Positions 26,769 through 37,502 of a stretch of DNA of 64,000 bases are shown piece after piece (position 1 is the stretch's first letter; the number at the start of each line of letters is the position of its first letter). The DNA comes from Saprospiraceae bacterium. Lineage in GTDB: Bacteria > Bacteroidota > Bacteroidia > Chitinophagales > Saprospiraceae. A program made the position numbers and the translations under genes. The stretch lies in the NCBI GenBank assembly GCA_016711125.1, contig JADJTQ010000009.1, positions 336,191 through 400,190 of the forward strand. Reading direction: 5' to 3'. A model generated the notes under the pieces. That model saw only the letters and a program-made list of their open reading frames with translations. It was not told where the DNA came from and ran no database searches.

Positions 26769-28636
26769 TTATTGAGATTTGATGATTGCTTGATAACCCA
26801 ATTGATTTTGGGAAGATATTTTTAAAAAATAAAATCCGGGATTTAAAAACGAAGTATTCAGTTTTATCGCTGGCCCAGTTTTGACTAATCTTGATAGTTG
26901 TTGACCTTGTACATTAAATAACTCAACCGTCACTTGATTTGTGATTTTTTCACTAAGCACTATATTTAATTGTTCTCTGACCGGATTAGGAAAACCTTAA
27001 ATTCAAGACTGGCAAAATCATGGGTACCCACAGAACTGGCATCAGGAATCATACTCAACGGCACGGCAGTATAAGCGGCAAAATTTTCGGCAAGAGGATC
27101 GTCTACATCGACAGATCGATAACCAGGGAAAAAATCCTGTTGATATAGTATGTGCAAAGTATCATTCACATAAGTGGCCATAGAAGGAAATACTGCCTCA
27201 ATGAAGTCATAAACTTCAGGATCGGACAATTCGGGATTGATGATGTCATATGAGGGACCCCATGTCTGCCCACCATCAAGTGACTTTATAGCTACCAGAT
27301 GCCGGTAGTTTTGACCTTGCAATTCGTTGAAGTAGGCTTCAGCAACCATGGAATAAACGATGTAAACACCTGTTTCATCATCCGTAGTGATCACCGGCAT
27401 CGAAGTAGCCGTACCATTACCATAGCGGGGCAGTGCATCAAAAGTCAGATCAATCGTATCATTATTATTGTAATCAATAAACGAGCCCACCAGGGCAGGA
27501 TCCAGCATGGTTTCATTCCAATAGGAGATTCCTGACCAACCCGGATAGATATTGCTGCTAGAGTCAGTCAGGTCATTATCAAGTACATAGGTATCTGCAT
27601 AGGTCACATGTACCAGGCCGTTTGCATCGATTACGGCCCCTCCTGAGCCATCACTGGTATAGATGGCCAAGCTATCAGGAGCGAAGGGATCATCTGGAAT
27701 ATCATCGGTTGTGTAGCCTTGATCTACCCGGTATTTGTCTAAGGGAAAGTCATTAATCAATGTCTTTTCCCAGGTATCACCATTGTCATAAGATTTGTAG
27801 AGTACCAGATCTCCCCACATGCCAAATATGACGATGGCCACCACATTTTCCCGAGCAGCAACAGTGTAAGTGTCCCCTTCAATCTCATGGTATGAAATGC
27901 TGTCGAGTCCGGGTACGATTACATCGATCTTATCCCAGGTAATACCCCCATCCAACGAGCGGGCATACAGAGGATGACCATTCATACCTTCATATATCTG
28001 GCCGCCCAAACCATCTTCAGGGGCAGAGATCGCCAACAAATGGATGCTTTTGCCATCCGGACCACCTGCGGCCGTACGAGGCCATAATAATCCTGCAGGT
28101 GTACTGCTAGGGATGGTCGACTCCGTCCAGGTCGAACTACCTGCCTCCCTTCGTAAACTCATCAGATCCTGGTCAACTATGTGGCTGGTTATGTGCAGTG
28201 TGCCATCACTAAGCCGAGCCAGACTGGGCCAACCGGTACGGGTAGACTCCAAACGGGTGGTCGGCATCGGCCCCCAGGTTCCATCGGTGGTTTCATTAAA
28301 GCCGGTACCCCGGTCAGGATAACTTTCATTAGTCGACTGCGAGAGCGTCCATACGCCAGCTTTACTGCCATTGTCACCAATAACCAACCGATTTTGCATA
28401 GAGGCATTCGTCTGAACATCATACAATGTACCACCGATCAAGGCTTCCTGGTTTAAGAAGTTTGCCTGAATAGGTACGGACGGCAGATCTCTGGTGTTTG
28501 ACTGACGAATTATAGGATCTATCGATTTTCGAAAGACCGCTGTACGCTGAGCAGTATTCGGCAGATGCAGTAATTGTTGCGCCGAGGCCAAAACAGGAAA
28601 GATGGCGAACAATAAAAGAGGTAAAGATTTGATCAT
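26769..28636 (-). CDS. Asp-box (sialidase-like) secreted protein with T9SS sorting tail, frameshifted
   Basis: Signal peptide (SLPLLLFAIFPVLASAQ), then a beta-propeller-like body with three Asp boxes: SLDGGITW, SYDNGDTW and SLDGGQTW. The sialidase catalytic arginines are not obvious, so the enzymatic role is open. The C-terminus is a type IX sorting domain: after restoring a T in a short T run at about 26988 the text becomes KVFPNPVREQLNIVLSEK and continues to ...LNPGFYFLKISS. Uncorrected it splits into 26966-28636 and 26769-26960. About 622 residues. Exported by T9SS, probably surface-attached or released. Confidence 0.82.
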
Positions 28637-28718
28637 CTGAATTTTTTCACTTTTTCCTGCCTGAAGGTATTAACTTCTCTTGGGAAATAAGCATTTTTAA
28701 CGTTGATCTAATTCCACA

Positions 28719-29261
28719 TTGATGATTCTCTTAATTTCAAAAGCCATTCACTTTATCGGGTTTGTAGCCTGGTTTGCCGGCTTATTTTATTTGGTAAGAC
28801 TCTACATCTATCATGTCGAGGCTCTCGGTAAAGAGCAACCTGACCGTAGCATTTTATCCACCCAATTTAGCATAATGGAAAAAAGACTATTTACCATTAT
28901 CGTTCGGCCGGCGATGATTATCACCTTCATCGGTGGTATTGCGATGCTGATTATCAATCCGGTTTATCTTGAGCAAGGATGGATGCATTTCAAGTTGCTG
29001 TTAGTCATTGTCCTGGCTGGTTTTAGTGAGCGTAGTCAACGATACATCAAAAAGCTTGAGCAGGGTATTGCACCAATGTCCTCCAGCCGATTTCGCATGA
29101 TCAATGAATTTCCCACCCTTCTCCTGGTTGCTATTGTGCTGCTGGCAGTTTTGAAAAACCAGATGACCTTGATCGAACTACTATTGACTATGGTCGTCTT
29201 TACCCTGGTACTCGGTATATTTTTCTACTTATATAGTAAGGCAAGGCAGAAGAAAGTATAA
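28719..29261 (+). CDS. HemJ-like protoporphyrinogen IX oxidase / CopD-family membrane protein
   Basis: Four to five membrane segments in 180 residues. The opening MMILLISKAIHFIGFVAWF with the invariant His in helix 1, FYLVRLYIYHVEA, and RMINEFPTLLLVAIV match HemJ (formerly UPF0093), which oxidises protoporphyrinogen IX. Complete. It lies 100 bp upstream of the BatA-like gene. Confidence 0.85.
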   Translation: MMILLISKAIHFIGFVAWFAGLFYLVRLYIYHVEALGKEQPDRSILSTQFSIMEKRLFTIIVRPAMIITFIGGIAMLIINPVYLEQGWMHFKLLLVIVLAGFSERSQRYIKKLEQGIAPMSSSRFRMINEFPTLLLVAIVLLAVLKNQMTLIELLLTMVVFTLVLGIFFYLYSKARQKKV

Positions 29262-29365
29262 GAATGGACGTTCAATAACCTGATATCGCCGCCAACGTCC
29301 TAATTTATCGGGTTTGACCGATTTAGTCAGACATTATCAGGCACAAAATCTATTTTTGCAAGCTT

Positions 29366-31387
29366 ATGCAGTTTTTATATCCTCTTTTCCTTGCTGCTCT
29401 GGCTACTTTGGCCATACCGGTCATCATTCACCTCTTTTATTTCAGACGATATAAAAAGGTATTGTTTACCAATGTGCGATTTCTAAAGGAGATCAAGGAA
29501 GAGTCCAGTATCCGATCACGGCTCAAAAATCTTCTGATACTTCTTTGCCGGCTACTTGCAGTACTTTTTTTGGTTTTTGCATTTGCTCAACCATTTATTA
29601 AGAGAGATGAGAACGTAAAAAAAGGGCAAAAACTAATCAGCATTTTTGTCGATAACTCATACAGTATGGCCTCATTAAGCCAAGATGCACCCTTATTGGA
29701 AGAAGCCAAACGCAAAGCCAAAGAACTGGTCAATGCCTATGATCTGGAAGATCGATTTCAAATTATCTCGCACGATTTGGTGCCCGGCAGCAACGTTTGA
29801 TCAGTCGTGAGCAAGCACTGACGTCGATTGATGACCTGGAGTTAACACCGGCGGTTACGCCCTTTTCAAAGATCTTTTTACGTCAGCAGCAGTTGCTGGA
29901 TGACCAGGACAACCCCAATAAACTCTTGTACTATGTGAGCGATTTTCAGCAGAATATCGTCGATTTCGACCTGGCCGACACGACTTTTGAATATAATCTG
30001 CTGCCGCTGAGGGCGGTTATTGAACAGAATGTCAGCATCGATTCGGCCTGGTTTGAAGCTCCGGTACAAATGATGAACAAAGCTAATATGTTATTGGTCA
30101 AAGTACATAACTGGTCGGATCAGAAGGTGGAGAATATACAATTGAGTATGCGTTTGGATGGTGCGGTTAAGCCGGTTGGTTCGCTGGATATTGAGGCCAA
30201 ATCGACAGTAGTAGATAGTGTGTTCATCACTGTTTTGCAACCAGGTATCCAGAAAGTTGAATTGAAGATTACGGACTTTCCGGTGCAATTTGACGATTCT
30301 TATAATGTGGCCTTTGAAGTCAAACAACAGCTACAAACACTAGTCATCAATCAGGAACGACCTAATCGGTATATTGAGTCAGCATTAGGGAGTCAAGAAT
30401 ATTTTCAAAAGACTGACCGAAATGCTTCTAATCTGGATTATACCGCATTTAATCAATATCAACTTATTTTTCTGAATGAATTGAGCTCTATCAGCACCGG
30501 ATTGTCTTCTGCTTTGAAAAACTATTTACAGCAGGGTGGTAATGTGACATTATTTCCGGCAATAAATATTGATCTCGCTACTTACAACAGTTTTCTAAGT
30601 CAACTTGGGGCTGGACAGTTTGAAGGTTTTGATACCACTGGAAGGGTGGTTAATTACTACAATGCTAATGAGTTTATCTTTGATGACGTGTCCTAACAAA
30701 CAAGGGGGAATATCCGTCTACCAACCACCAAAGGAAATTATCTTTTAGCAGATCGGGTGGGTCTTTCGGAAAAACTGCTTGGATACCGAGACGGACAGTC
30801 ATATCTCACTAAATACAATATCGAGAAAGGCAGGTTGTATGTTTGTGCGGCACCCCTGGACCTTGAGGTCAATAATCTGGTGACCCGAGGCTGAAGTGTT
30901 TATCCCTATGCTGCATAAAATGGCTCTTTCAACGGACGAAAATGTAAAAATCGCCTATACCATTGGCGATGATCAATATGTTGAGTTGGAAAACAAAGCA
31001 TCGGGAGCAGAGTTAGTTTATAAAGTAAGTGGACCAAGTAATTTTATACCAAGTCAGCAGAGCCAAGGCAGGTATATGATCTTAGGCTTGCATGATCAGG
31101 TGCAAAAAGCAGGATTTTATGATGCTTATCTTCGGGAGGGCGAGATACTCAATACCTATGCTTTCAATAGCAACCGGCTGGAAAGTGATCCGGTATGCCT
31201 CTCAATTAATGAGCTTAAGGATCGTTATTTGGAGAGGGCAACGGTGATCGAACAAAACCAACAGGCAAACCTGGGAGAGTATATTCAGGAAAAGGATAAG
31301 GGGATCATACTTTGGAAATACTGTCTGATTTTAGCGCTGATTTTTTTAGCTTTGGAGGCAATGATTATCCGATTTTGGTCGGTATAA
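29366..31387 (+). CDS. BatA-domain membrane protein with VWA-like segment, broken by several indels
   Basis: Residues 1-90 are the aerotolerance/BatA N-terminal domain with two helices (FLYPLFLAALATLAIPVII, LLILLCRLLAVLFLVFAFA), then a von Willebrand-like start (SIFVDNSYSM). The middle and C-terminal parts continue in other frames (29797-30696, 30896-31387) and end with a membrane helix (KYCLILALIFLALEAMII). Lesions: a T lost at ~29780 (FGARQQRLISREQ restored), paired indels around 30690 (stop TAA at 30694), and an extra G at ~30891. About 673 residues when restored. It is 15 bp upstream of the dihydroorotase-like gene. Confidence 0.82.
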
Positions 31388-31402
31388 AAGAATGGGTTCA
31401 GC

Positions 31403-32677
31403 ATGCAACTACTGCTCAAGCAGGTCAAAATCATAGACCCGACATCGTCGAATCACCAGCAGGTTAAGGATATTTTGATTCAAGATGGTGCCATAGAGGC
31501 CATCCGTAATGCCATATCGAAAGATGTAAGAACCTTGAAGGTCGAAGGGGCCTGTGTGTCTCCAGGATGGCTTGATGTTGGATCTTACGTTGGTGAACCC
31601 GGATACGAGCACGTTGAGACATTAGAAAGTCTTTCTGATGCTGCGGCCAAAGGTGGATTCACTTCCGTTGCGGTTGTCCCCAATACCCAGCCAGCACTAC
31701 ACTCAAAATCGGAGATCAACTTCATCCTGAAAAATACCAGCTCGCTGATTACTTCCATTCTTCCCTTGGGCGCGATTACAAGAGATTGTGGTGGTACGGA
31801 TATGGCGGAGATTATTGACATGCATCATGCCAGGGCACTGGCATTTACCGATGGTAAAAAGCCCATTCAGAATGCTGGGGTATTGCTTCGTGCTCTCGAA
31901 TATGTGAAAGCATTTGGAGGGCTTATTATCAATCATCCGCATCAGTTGGGAGTTAGTCCAGACGGGCTCATTCATGAAGGCATAGTTAGTGTCTCATTAG
32001 GCCTGCGTGGCCTGCCGGATGTCATGGAAGTATTAATGTTAAAACGAGACATTGATCTGCTCCGTTACAGTGGTTCAAGATTGCATGTTTTGAATATCAG
32101 CTCAAAAGATTGTTTGCCGATCATCGCCGAGGCTAAAGCTGAAGGGCTGGACGTTACATGCTCGGTGCCCGCACTCAATCTTGAGGCACCGGTAGATCGC
32201 GTCGAAGACTTTAACGCCAACTACAAGGTTTTGCCGCCACTGCGTTCGGACAAAAACCGGCTTGCATTAATTGAGGCGGTAAAAGACGGAACCATTGATT
32301 TTATCACAGCTAATCATAGACCAGTCGATATTGAAGCAAAAAAGCTTGAGTTTGCCTACTCGTCTTTCGGAATTAGTAGCCTGGAGACCTCGTATGGTAG
32401 CATCAGCAAAGCCTTTGGACGCAATCGCAGTTTGAACCAGATTGTGCAGGCCCTGGCGATCAATAACCGTCGTATTTTTGGGATTGATATACCCTCAATT
32501 GAAAGAGGTAACGCTGCTGAAATCACGATTTTCCACCCAGGGCTTAACACCAATTATGATCGAACGCAATTTGCATCTAAATCGAAGAATAATCCTTACT
32601 TAGGTCAAGAACTTCCTGGCAAAATATTGGGGATTGTAAACAAAGGCATGATGAGGTTGTTTGAGGGTGGATCCTGA
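31403..32677 (+). CDS. Dihydroorotase-like protein lacking catalytic metal ligands
   Basis: Full-length (424 residues) relative of PyrC of the multifunctional type. Active enzymes carry DxHxHxRxPG after the first strand; here the site reads PGWLDVGSYVGEPG, with no His-x-His. The late DH motif is ITANHRPVD, where the Asp is Asn. So both metal-site ends are lost although the fold is conserved (NTQPALHSKSEINF, EGLDVTCSVPALN, YKVLPPLRSD). Such pseudo-PyrC proteins are known in Bacteroidota; I infer a structural or regulatory role. Frame intact. Confidence 0.88.
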   Translation: MQLLLKQVKIIDPTSSNHQQVKDILIQDGAIEAIRNAISKDVRTLKVEGACVSPGWLDVGSYVGEPGYEHVETLESLSDAAAKGGFTSVAVVPNTQPALHSKSEINFILKNTSSLITSILPLGAITRDCGGTDMAEIIDMHHARALAFTDGKKPIQNAGVLLRALEYVKAFGGLIINHPHQLGVSPDGLIHEGIVSVSLGLRGLPDVMEVLMLKRDIDLLRYSGSRLHVLNISSKDCLPIIAEAKAEGLDVTCSVPALNLEAPVDRVEDFNANYKVLPPLRSDKNRLALIEAVKDGTIDFITANHRPVDIEAKKLEFAYSSFGISSLETSYGSISKAFGRNRSLNQIVQALAINNRRIFGIDIPSIERGNAAEITIFHPGLNTNYDRTQFASKSKNNPYLGQELPGKILGIVNKGMMRLFEGGS

Positions 32678-32752
32678 TGGGTTCGAACAACAAAGACGTT
32701 GAAAAATTCTACCTTTACGTATTATTGCTAAATATTATATCGATAAACAACT

Positions 32753-33274
32753 ATGTGGTCATTTGAAAATCCAGCTGTAAAAAACGGTATCCTTGCAGGC
32801 ATTGGCGCTGCAGTCTATATACTTTTGCTGTATCTTATTAACGCTAAGTTGGTATTTGGTGCTGCATCCTTCGTGACCACTGCTATTTTTATCTTTCTCA
32901 TGGTCAAGTCCGTCAAAGCGGAAAAAGGGCTGTCGGAATACACTTCTTTTAGTGATGCACTAAAACCGGCATTTCTAACCTACGTAATAGCCAATCTCAT
33001 TTATATCGTATTTTATTATGTGTTGGTCAATTTTATTGCGCCCGAACTGCTAATCATGCAGAAAGAAATGGCGGTTGCAATGCTGGAAAAAATGAGTGGT
33101 TTTATGGGAGAAGAAGCTACTGAGGCTGCCCTGGAGCAGATGGAATCCAAAAACTTTGATTTTGGAATAAAAACTGCCTCCTGGACATTTGCCTGGGGGC
33201 TTATATTCCCGGGATTCCTGGTGGCTGCTATTATAGCAGCCGTGATGAAGGACTCGCGACCGGTACAGGGTTAG
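32753..33274 (+). CDS. DUF4199 membrane protein
   Basis: 173 residues with four predicted membrane segments and the DUF4199 pattern: NGILAGIGAAVYILLLYLI, SFSDALKPAFLTYVIANLIY (shortened here to FSDALKPAFLTYVIANL), and a C-terminal helix LIFPGFLVAAIIAAVMKD. Function unknown. It ends 7 bp before the glycosyltransferase, and the whole run from 29366 is co-directional. Confidence 0.9.
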   Translation: MWSFENPAVKNGILAGIGAAVYILLLYLINAKLVFGAASFVTTAIFIFLMVKSVKAEKGLSEYTSFSDALKPAFLTYVIANLIYIVFYYVLVNFIAPELLIMQKEMAVAMLEKMSGFMGEEATEAALEQMESKNFDFGIKTASWTFAWGLIFPGFLVAAIIAAVMKDSRPVQG

Positions 33275-33281
33275 AAGCATT

Positions 33282-34199
33282 ATGGATCTATCAATTGTCA
33301 TACCACTGCTCAATGAAGCAGAGTCGCTGCCCGAATTGCGCAGCTGGATTGAAAAAGTGATGACTGAGAAGGATTACTCTTATGAAATCATTTTTATAGA
33401 TGATGGAAGCAGTGATGATTCTTGGAAAATCATTCGTCAATTCTCTGTCGACTCGCCTTACATCAAAGGATTGCGATTCCAACGCAATTATGGTAAATCA
33501 GCTGCTCTCCAAAAAGCATTTGAGTTGGTAGAAGGAGAGATTATCATTACCATGGATGCTGATCTTCAGGATAATCCAGAGGAAATTCCGGCGATGGTCA
33601 ACATGATAAAAGAACAAGGATTTGACTTGGTAAGCGGGTGGAAGAAAAAAAGATATGACCCACTCTCAAAAACGATTCCTACCAAACTTTATAATGCCGT
33701 ATTAAGAAAAATGAGTGGTATCAAATTAAATGATTTTAATTGCGGCCTCAAAGCATATCGCAAAACGGTGGTAAAAAGCATTGAAGTTTATGGTGAAATG
33801 CACCGCTATTTACCAGTGATCGCCAAATGGAGTGGATTTAGTCACATCGGCGAAAAAGTGGTGAGCCATCAGGCAAGAAAATATGGCACTTCAAAATTTG
33901 GCATGTCCCGTTTTATCAATGGTCCATTGGATTTATTGTCTATTATGCTGGTCGGTAAATTTGCCAGAAGGCCTATGCACTTTTTTGGAGCGATAGGGAC
34001 CTTGATGTTTACCTTCGGTTTTTTAGTACTGGCTTATTTGTCAGCATCCAAGATTTGGTGGGATAAAACGGGTATTAGTACAAGACCCCTTTTTTATTTT
34101 GGTATTGTGGCTTTAATCGTGGGTAGTCAGTTATTTCTTACGGGATTCCTTGCCGAGCTGGTAGCTCGAAATAGTAGCACCGAAATCAATATCATGTAA
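33282..34199 (+). CDS. Family 2 glycosyltransferase, DPM1/GtrB-like
   Basis: The 305-residue protein has a GT-A catalytic domain (1-225) with LSIVIPLLNEAESLPEL, IDDGSSDDSW, TMDADLQDNPEEIP (DxD), and two C-terminal membrane helices (FFGAIGTLMFTFGFLVL, FGIVALIVGSQLFLTGFL). It probably moves a sugar from a nucleotide donor to a lipid carrier or envelope glycan. Frame intact. Next to a GmhA-type isomerase, suggesting an envelope polysaccharide role. Confidence 0.93.
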   Translation: MDLSIVIPLLNEAESLPELRSWIEKVMTEKDYSYEIIFIDDGSSDDSWKIIRQFSVDSPYIKGLRFQRNYGKSAALQKAFELVEGEIIITMDADLQDNPEEIPAMVNMIKEQGFDLVSGWKKKRYDPLSKTIPTKLYNAVLRKMSGIKLNDFNCGLKAYRKTVVKSIEVYGEMHRYLPVIAKWSGFSHIGEKVVSHQARKYGTSKFGMSRFINGPLDLLSIMLVGKFARRPMHFFGAIGTLMFTFGFLVLAYLSASKIWWDKTGISTRPLFYFGIVALIVGSQLFLTGFLAELVARNSSTEINIM

Positions 34200-34265
34200 G
34201 TGAAACCAGCGGTCTCAAAAAAACTGGCGCATGATAAATCACTATCATAATTTAGGAGACTTATT

Positions 34266-34841
34266 TTGCAAAAAATAATTAAAAGCGAGTTATTACAGCA
34301 CCTTAAGGTGATTCAGACTCTTGAGGAGGATGAGGAGTGGTTAGTAACCTTGTCACATATCGCCATCGAATGTATTAAATGTCTTAGAGGGGGTGGTAAA
34401 GTATTGCTTTGTGGCAACGGAGGTAGTGCTGCAGATGCCCAGCATATCGCTGCAGAATTGTCAGGAAGATATCTCCGTGATCGAGACCCTTTATTTGCGG
34501 AAGCACTTCATGTTAATACCTCCTATCTTACTGCGGTAGCCAATGATTATGATTTTTCGGAAGTTTATGCACGAGCCATTTTAGCAAAAGGAAGATCAGG
34601 AGACATTTTGATTGGATTGTCTACATCGGGAAAATCACCTAATGTGATAAAAGCTTTTGAAATGGCCGGGAAATTAGAAATGCGTACGGTAGCCTTTACC
34701 GGGTTGAAACAAAATGATCTGGATGATTTAGCTGATTTTTGCCTCAAAGCCCCATCATCTCATACACCACGTATTCAGGAGGTGCATATTTTGTTTGGTC
34801 ATATACTCTGCCTTCTGATTGAAGATGCAATTTTTGCCTAA
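34266..34841 (+). CDS. gmhA: Phosphoheptose isomerase (GmhA-type SIS protein)
   Basis: Converts sedoheptulose 7-phosphate to D-glycero-heptose 7-phosphate. The 191-residue SIS domain has LLCGNGGSAADAQHIAAEL, the active-site Glu in this helix, LSTSGKSPNV, and RIQEVHILFGH with the second catalytic Glu/His. Starts at TTG 34266, preceded by GGAGAC. Frame intact. Other heptose genes are not in the window. Confidence 0.9.
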   Translation: MQKIIKSELLQHLKVIQTLEEDEEWLVTLSHIAIECIKCLRGGGKVLLCGNGGSAADAQHIAAELSGRYLRDRDPLFAEALHVNTSYLTAVANDYDFSEVYARAILAKGRSGDILIGLSTSGKSPNVIKAFEMAGKLEMRTVAFTGLKQNDLDDLADFCLKAPSSHTPRIQEVHILFGHILCLLIEDAIFA

Positions 34842-34916
34842 TTGGCGCCGGCCGCCAGATCTCTGATATCTATGTTTTTATTGAGCCGGTCATATGCCCT
34901 AACTTTAGAATTTATT

Positions 34917-35891
34917 TTACTGGATTTGCTTTTGAAATTTATTACGGTACTCGATAGGAGTTAGGCCGGTTATTTTTTTAAAAAGTGTGCGAAATGCTTT
35001 AGTGTCGGTATATCCTACATCGTACATCACTTCACTGATATTTTTTCGACTGCTTTCAAAGCTTCGTTTGGCTGCTTCAATCTTAACGCGTTGAATATAT
35101 TGCGCGACAGTATTATTAGTTGCTTTTTTAAACCGTCGTTCAAAACTTCTTCGCCCAACTGATACCTTACCAGCTAACATATTGACAGAGATTTTATCCT
35201 GGAAATTGCCTTCAATATATTCCTGAGCTTCGATAATTTCCAGGTCATGATGTTCTTTCTGCCCCTTAAATACAGAAAATGATAATTGACTGTCCCGATC
35301 AATATCAATGGCAAAATACTTAGAGGCAAGTATAGCCGTGTCACGGTCGGTATATTTTTCCACGAGATATAGAAGTAGATTCCAGTAGGAATTTGCACCA
35401 CCACTTGAATAGATTCCATTTTCATCAGTGACTATGCTTCCATCGACCAAGTTGACATCAGGAAACATCGCTTTAAATTCATCGGTGAATCCCCAATGGG
35501 TTGAACATTTTTTACCCCTGAGCAACCCTGTGGAGGCCAATAGAAATGCTCCCACGCAGAGAGACGCGACCTCGGCTCCATTTTGGTGCTGTTTTAGGAT
35601 CCAGGGAATCAGTTCTTGATTTTGGTGGATAGCCGATTTCATATCTCCAAAAAGCGCTGGGATAAATACCAGGTCAGTATGTGTCACCTCATTTAATTGT
35701 TTATCCGTATGGACCGTAAATAGTCCATTTGCAATAGCCACATCCTTTGATGCACCTATCAGAGAGACATCGAAAAGGGGAGCCCGACCCGTGGTGCTTA
35801 AAAATTGATTGACAGCACTAAATAGGTAGCTTGGATCGGCAATAGCCTGCATGACCGATGATTGGGGTACTAAAATGGATACATTTATCAT
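34917..35891 (-). CDS. GlxA-type AraC-family transcriptional regulator
   Basis: Residues 1-180 form a DJ-1/PfpI (GATase1-like) domain: LVPQSSVMQAIADPSYLF, DLVFIPALFGDMKSAI and EVASLCVGAFLLASTGLL with the nucleophile-elbow Cys. Residues 215-320 are an AraC HTH: VSVGRRSFERRFKKATN and DVGYTDTKAFRTLFKKITG. Intact. It is divergently transcribed from 36025, and the 133-bp gap probably contains a shared control region. Confidence 0.93.
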   Translation of the reverse strand: MINVSILVPQSSVMQAIADPSYLFSAVNQFLSTTGRAPLFDVSLIGASKDVAIANGLFTVHTDKQLNEVTHTDLVFIPALFGDMKSAIHQNQELIPWILKQHQNGAEVASLCVGAFLLASTGLLRGKKCSTHWGFTDEFKAMFPDVNLVDGSIVTDENGIYSSGGANSYWNLLLYLVEKYTDRDTAILASKYFAIDIDRDSQLSFSVFKGQKEHHDLEIIEAQEYIEGNFQDKISVNMLAGKVSVGRRSFERRFKKATNNTVAQYIQRVKIEAAKRSFESSRKNISEVMYDVGYTDTKAFRTLFKKITGLTPIEYRNKFQKQIQ

Positions 35892-36024
35892 CCATCTAAT
35901 TTAGGAAACCTTTTTGTCGCAATCAACCCTTGATAGTGTCGTTTTTGCACACAGATTTGTATGATTGATCACTCTAAATTTGGTAAAGATTTGGATCTAT
36001 GGGTTTTGGTTTTAGTGATCAGTT

Positions 36025-36438
36025 ATGGAAGAAATAGTAATCGAGCAATCATACCGGGTTTTCTATATAACAGCTGACAGTTTTCCAAACGGCGTGCTCG
36101 AAGCACACCAAAGGTTACATAAGCTGCTGCCCTCTACATCAGGTCGGAGCTTTTATGGAATATCTAATCGTGATATTTCCGGAGCTATTATTTACCGGGC
36201 TGCCACAAAGGAACTTTACCCGGGTGAAAGTGCAATCTACAGAATGGATGTATTTACTATCCAAAAGGGTACTTACCTGTCGTATACCTTAAGAGATTTT
36301 TCTTTAAGAATATCAATGATTGGTAATGTTTTTTCAAGTATGCTGGCGGATGAGCAAGTCGATGACAATGGCTATTGTCTTGAAATATACCTTAATGAAC
36401 GTGATATGCAATGCTTGGTCAAATTAAAGGATCAATAG
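36025..36438 (+). CDS. Small protein, possibly GyrI-like effector-binding fold
   Basis: 137 residues with a compact alpha/beta pattern (YRVFYITADSFPNG, HQRLHKLLPSTSG, GAIIYRAATKELYPG, YRMDVFTIQKGTYL), resembling stand-alone effector-binding domains, but no defining motif. Start ATG at 36025. It lies 113 bp before the VOC gene in the same direction. Unsure. Confidence 0.5.
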   Translation: MEEIVIEQSYRVFYITADSFPNGVLEAHQRLHKLLPSTSGRSFYGISNRDISGAIIYRAATKELYPGESAIYRMDVFTIQKGTYLSYTLRDFSLRISMIGNVFSSMLADEQVDDNGYCLEIYLNERDMQCLVKLKDQ

Positions 36439-36550
36439 GATTTTTTTTACCAGGTATTTTGGGTCGCATTGGCGTTGCTGGAATGCTTAAAACAACCGAT
36501 GAATTTCGAACAGGAATATTATTATTATTAAAAACTGAAAATCTGAATTT

Positions 36551-36973
36551 ATGGCTCGAATCAACAGTTATTTGACTTTTAAAGGCAATTGTCGTGAGGC
36601 TATGACCTTTTATCAAAATTGTCTTGGTGGCGATCTGAATTTTCAAACAATCGGTGAATCACCAATAGCTGATAAGATGCCTCCTTTAATGCGGGAGTCG
36701 ATTTTGCATGCAACCTTGTCGAAGGAAGGTTGGATTTTATTAGCATCGGATATGGTAGCGGATGAGGGACTTATAGTTGGAAATGCTGTCTCGCTCATGT
36801 TAGATTGTGATAGTGAACAGGAAATTAACCATTGCTACGAAAGGCTCTCCAGTGGTGGACAAAAAACCCACCCCCTGGAATTTTCGTTTTGGGGTGCATT
36901 CTTCGGCGACCTGATTGATAAGTATGGAAACCGTTGGTTATTGCATTATCAAAATCAGAATGATCAAAATTAA
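36551..36973 (+). CDS. VOC-family protein, PhnB-like
   Basis: 140-residue glyoxalase/VOC fold of the PhnB type (often called 3-demethylubiquinone methyltransferase-like). Features: YLTFKGNCREAMTFYQNCLG, GDLNFQTIGESP, HATLSKEGWILLASDM and EFSFWGAFFGDLIDKYGNRW. Substrate unknown. Intact; the next gene follows in 11 bp. Confidence 0.9.
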   Translation: MARINSYLTFKGNCREAMTFYQNCLGGDLNFQTIGESPIADKMPPLMRESILHATLSKEGWILLASDMVADEGLIVGNAVSLMLDCDSEQEINHCYERLSSGGQKTHPLEFSFWGAFFGDLIDKYGNRWLLHYQNQNDQN

Positions 36974-36984
36974 AATTTGTAGAC

Positions 36985-37341
36985 ATGAAAAGAGATAAAA
37001 TGATTTATTGGATAAGTACCGGATTCATTTTTTTGTTTGAGGGTCTTTTACCAGCATTGACATCTCACACAGAATTGGCTGTTGAGGGAGTTAGGCATCT
37101 TGGATACCCAGACTATTTTCGCATATTACTGACGATGTTCAAAGTCCTGGGTTCGCTAGTGCTTGTCATTCCATCATTCAAAGGTCGATACAAGGAATGG
37201 GCATATGCTGGGTTTGCATTCACTATGATTTCTGCTGCGGTAAGTCATGCAGTGATTGATGGGATGCAATTTCAATCTATTTTCCCCCTCTTTGCGCTGA
37301 CCATATTGATTATTTCATATATTTTCTATCAAAGAATATAG
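36985..37341 (+). CDS. DoxX-like small membrane protein
   Basis: 118 residues with four hydrophobic helices (MIYWISTGFIFLFEGLLP, FRILLTMFKVLGSLVLVIP, WAYAGFAFTMISAAVSH, FPLFALTILIISYIF) and GVRHLGYPDYF, typical of DoxX-like proteins. Member of the small cluster 36025-37341, probably co-transcribed. Role unclear. Confidence 0.85.
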   Translation: MKRDKMIYWISTGFIFLFEGLLPALTSHTELAVEGVRHLGYPDYFRILLTMFKVLGSLVLVIPSFKGRYKEWAYAGFAFTMISAAVSHAVIDGMQFQSIFPLFALTILIISYIFYQRI

Positions 37342-37502
37342 TAAACGTAATTAAACGTAAATAACTTAAAAAAGGGTGCTGATTTCGTATTACGTTCTTT
37401 TGCTTTCAATCTTGACTCTAAAATTGCCATAATCTACTGGTATTCAACATTTTTATATTTTCTGAGGAATATTTCTTTATTTGGTATTTATGTTAGTCAA
37501 TC

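Noticed and set aside
29351..29358. TATTTTTG as a promoter -7 for the BatA-like gene
   Set aside because: No -33 element at proper distance and it would leave almost no leader.
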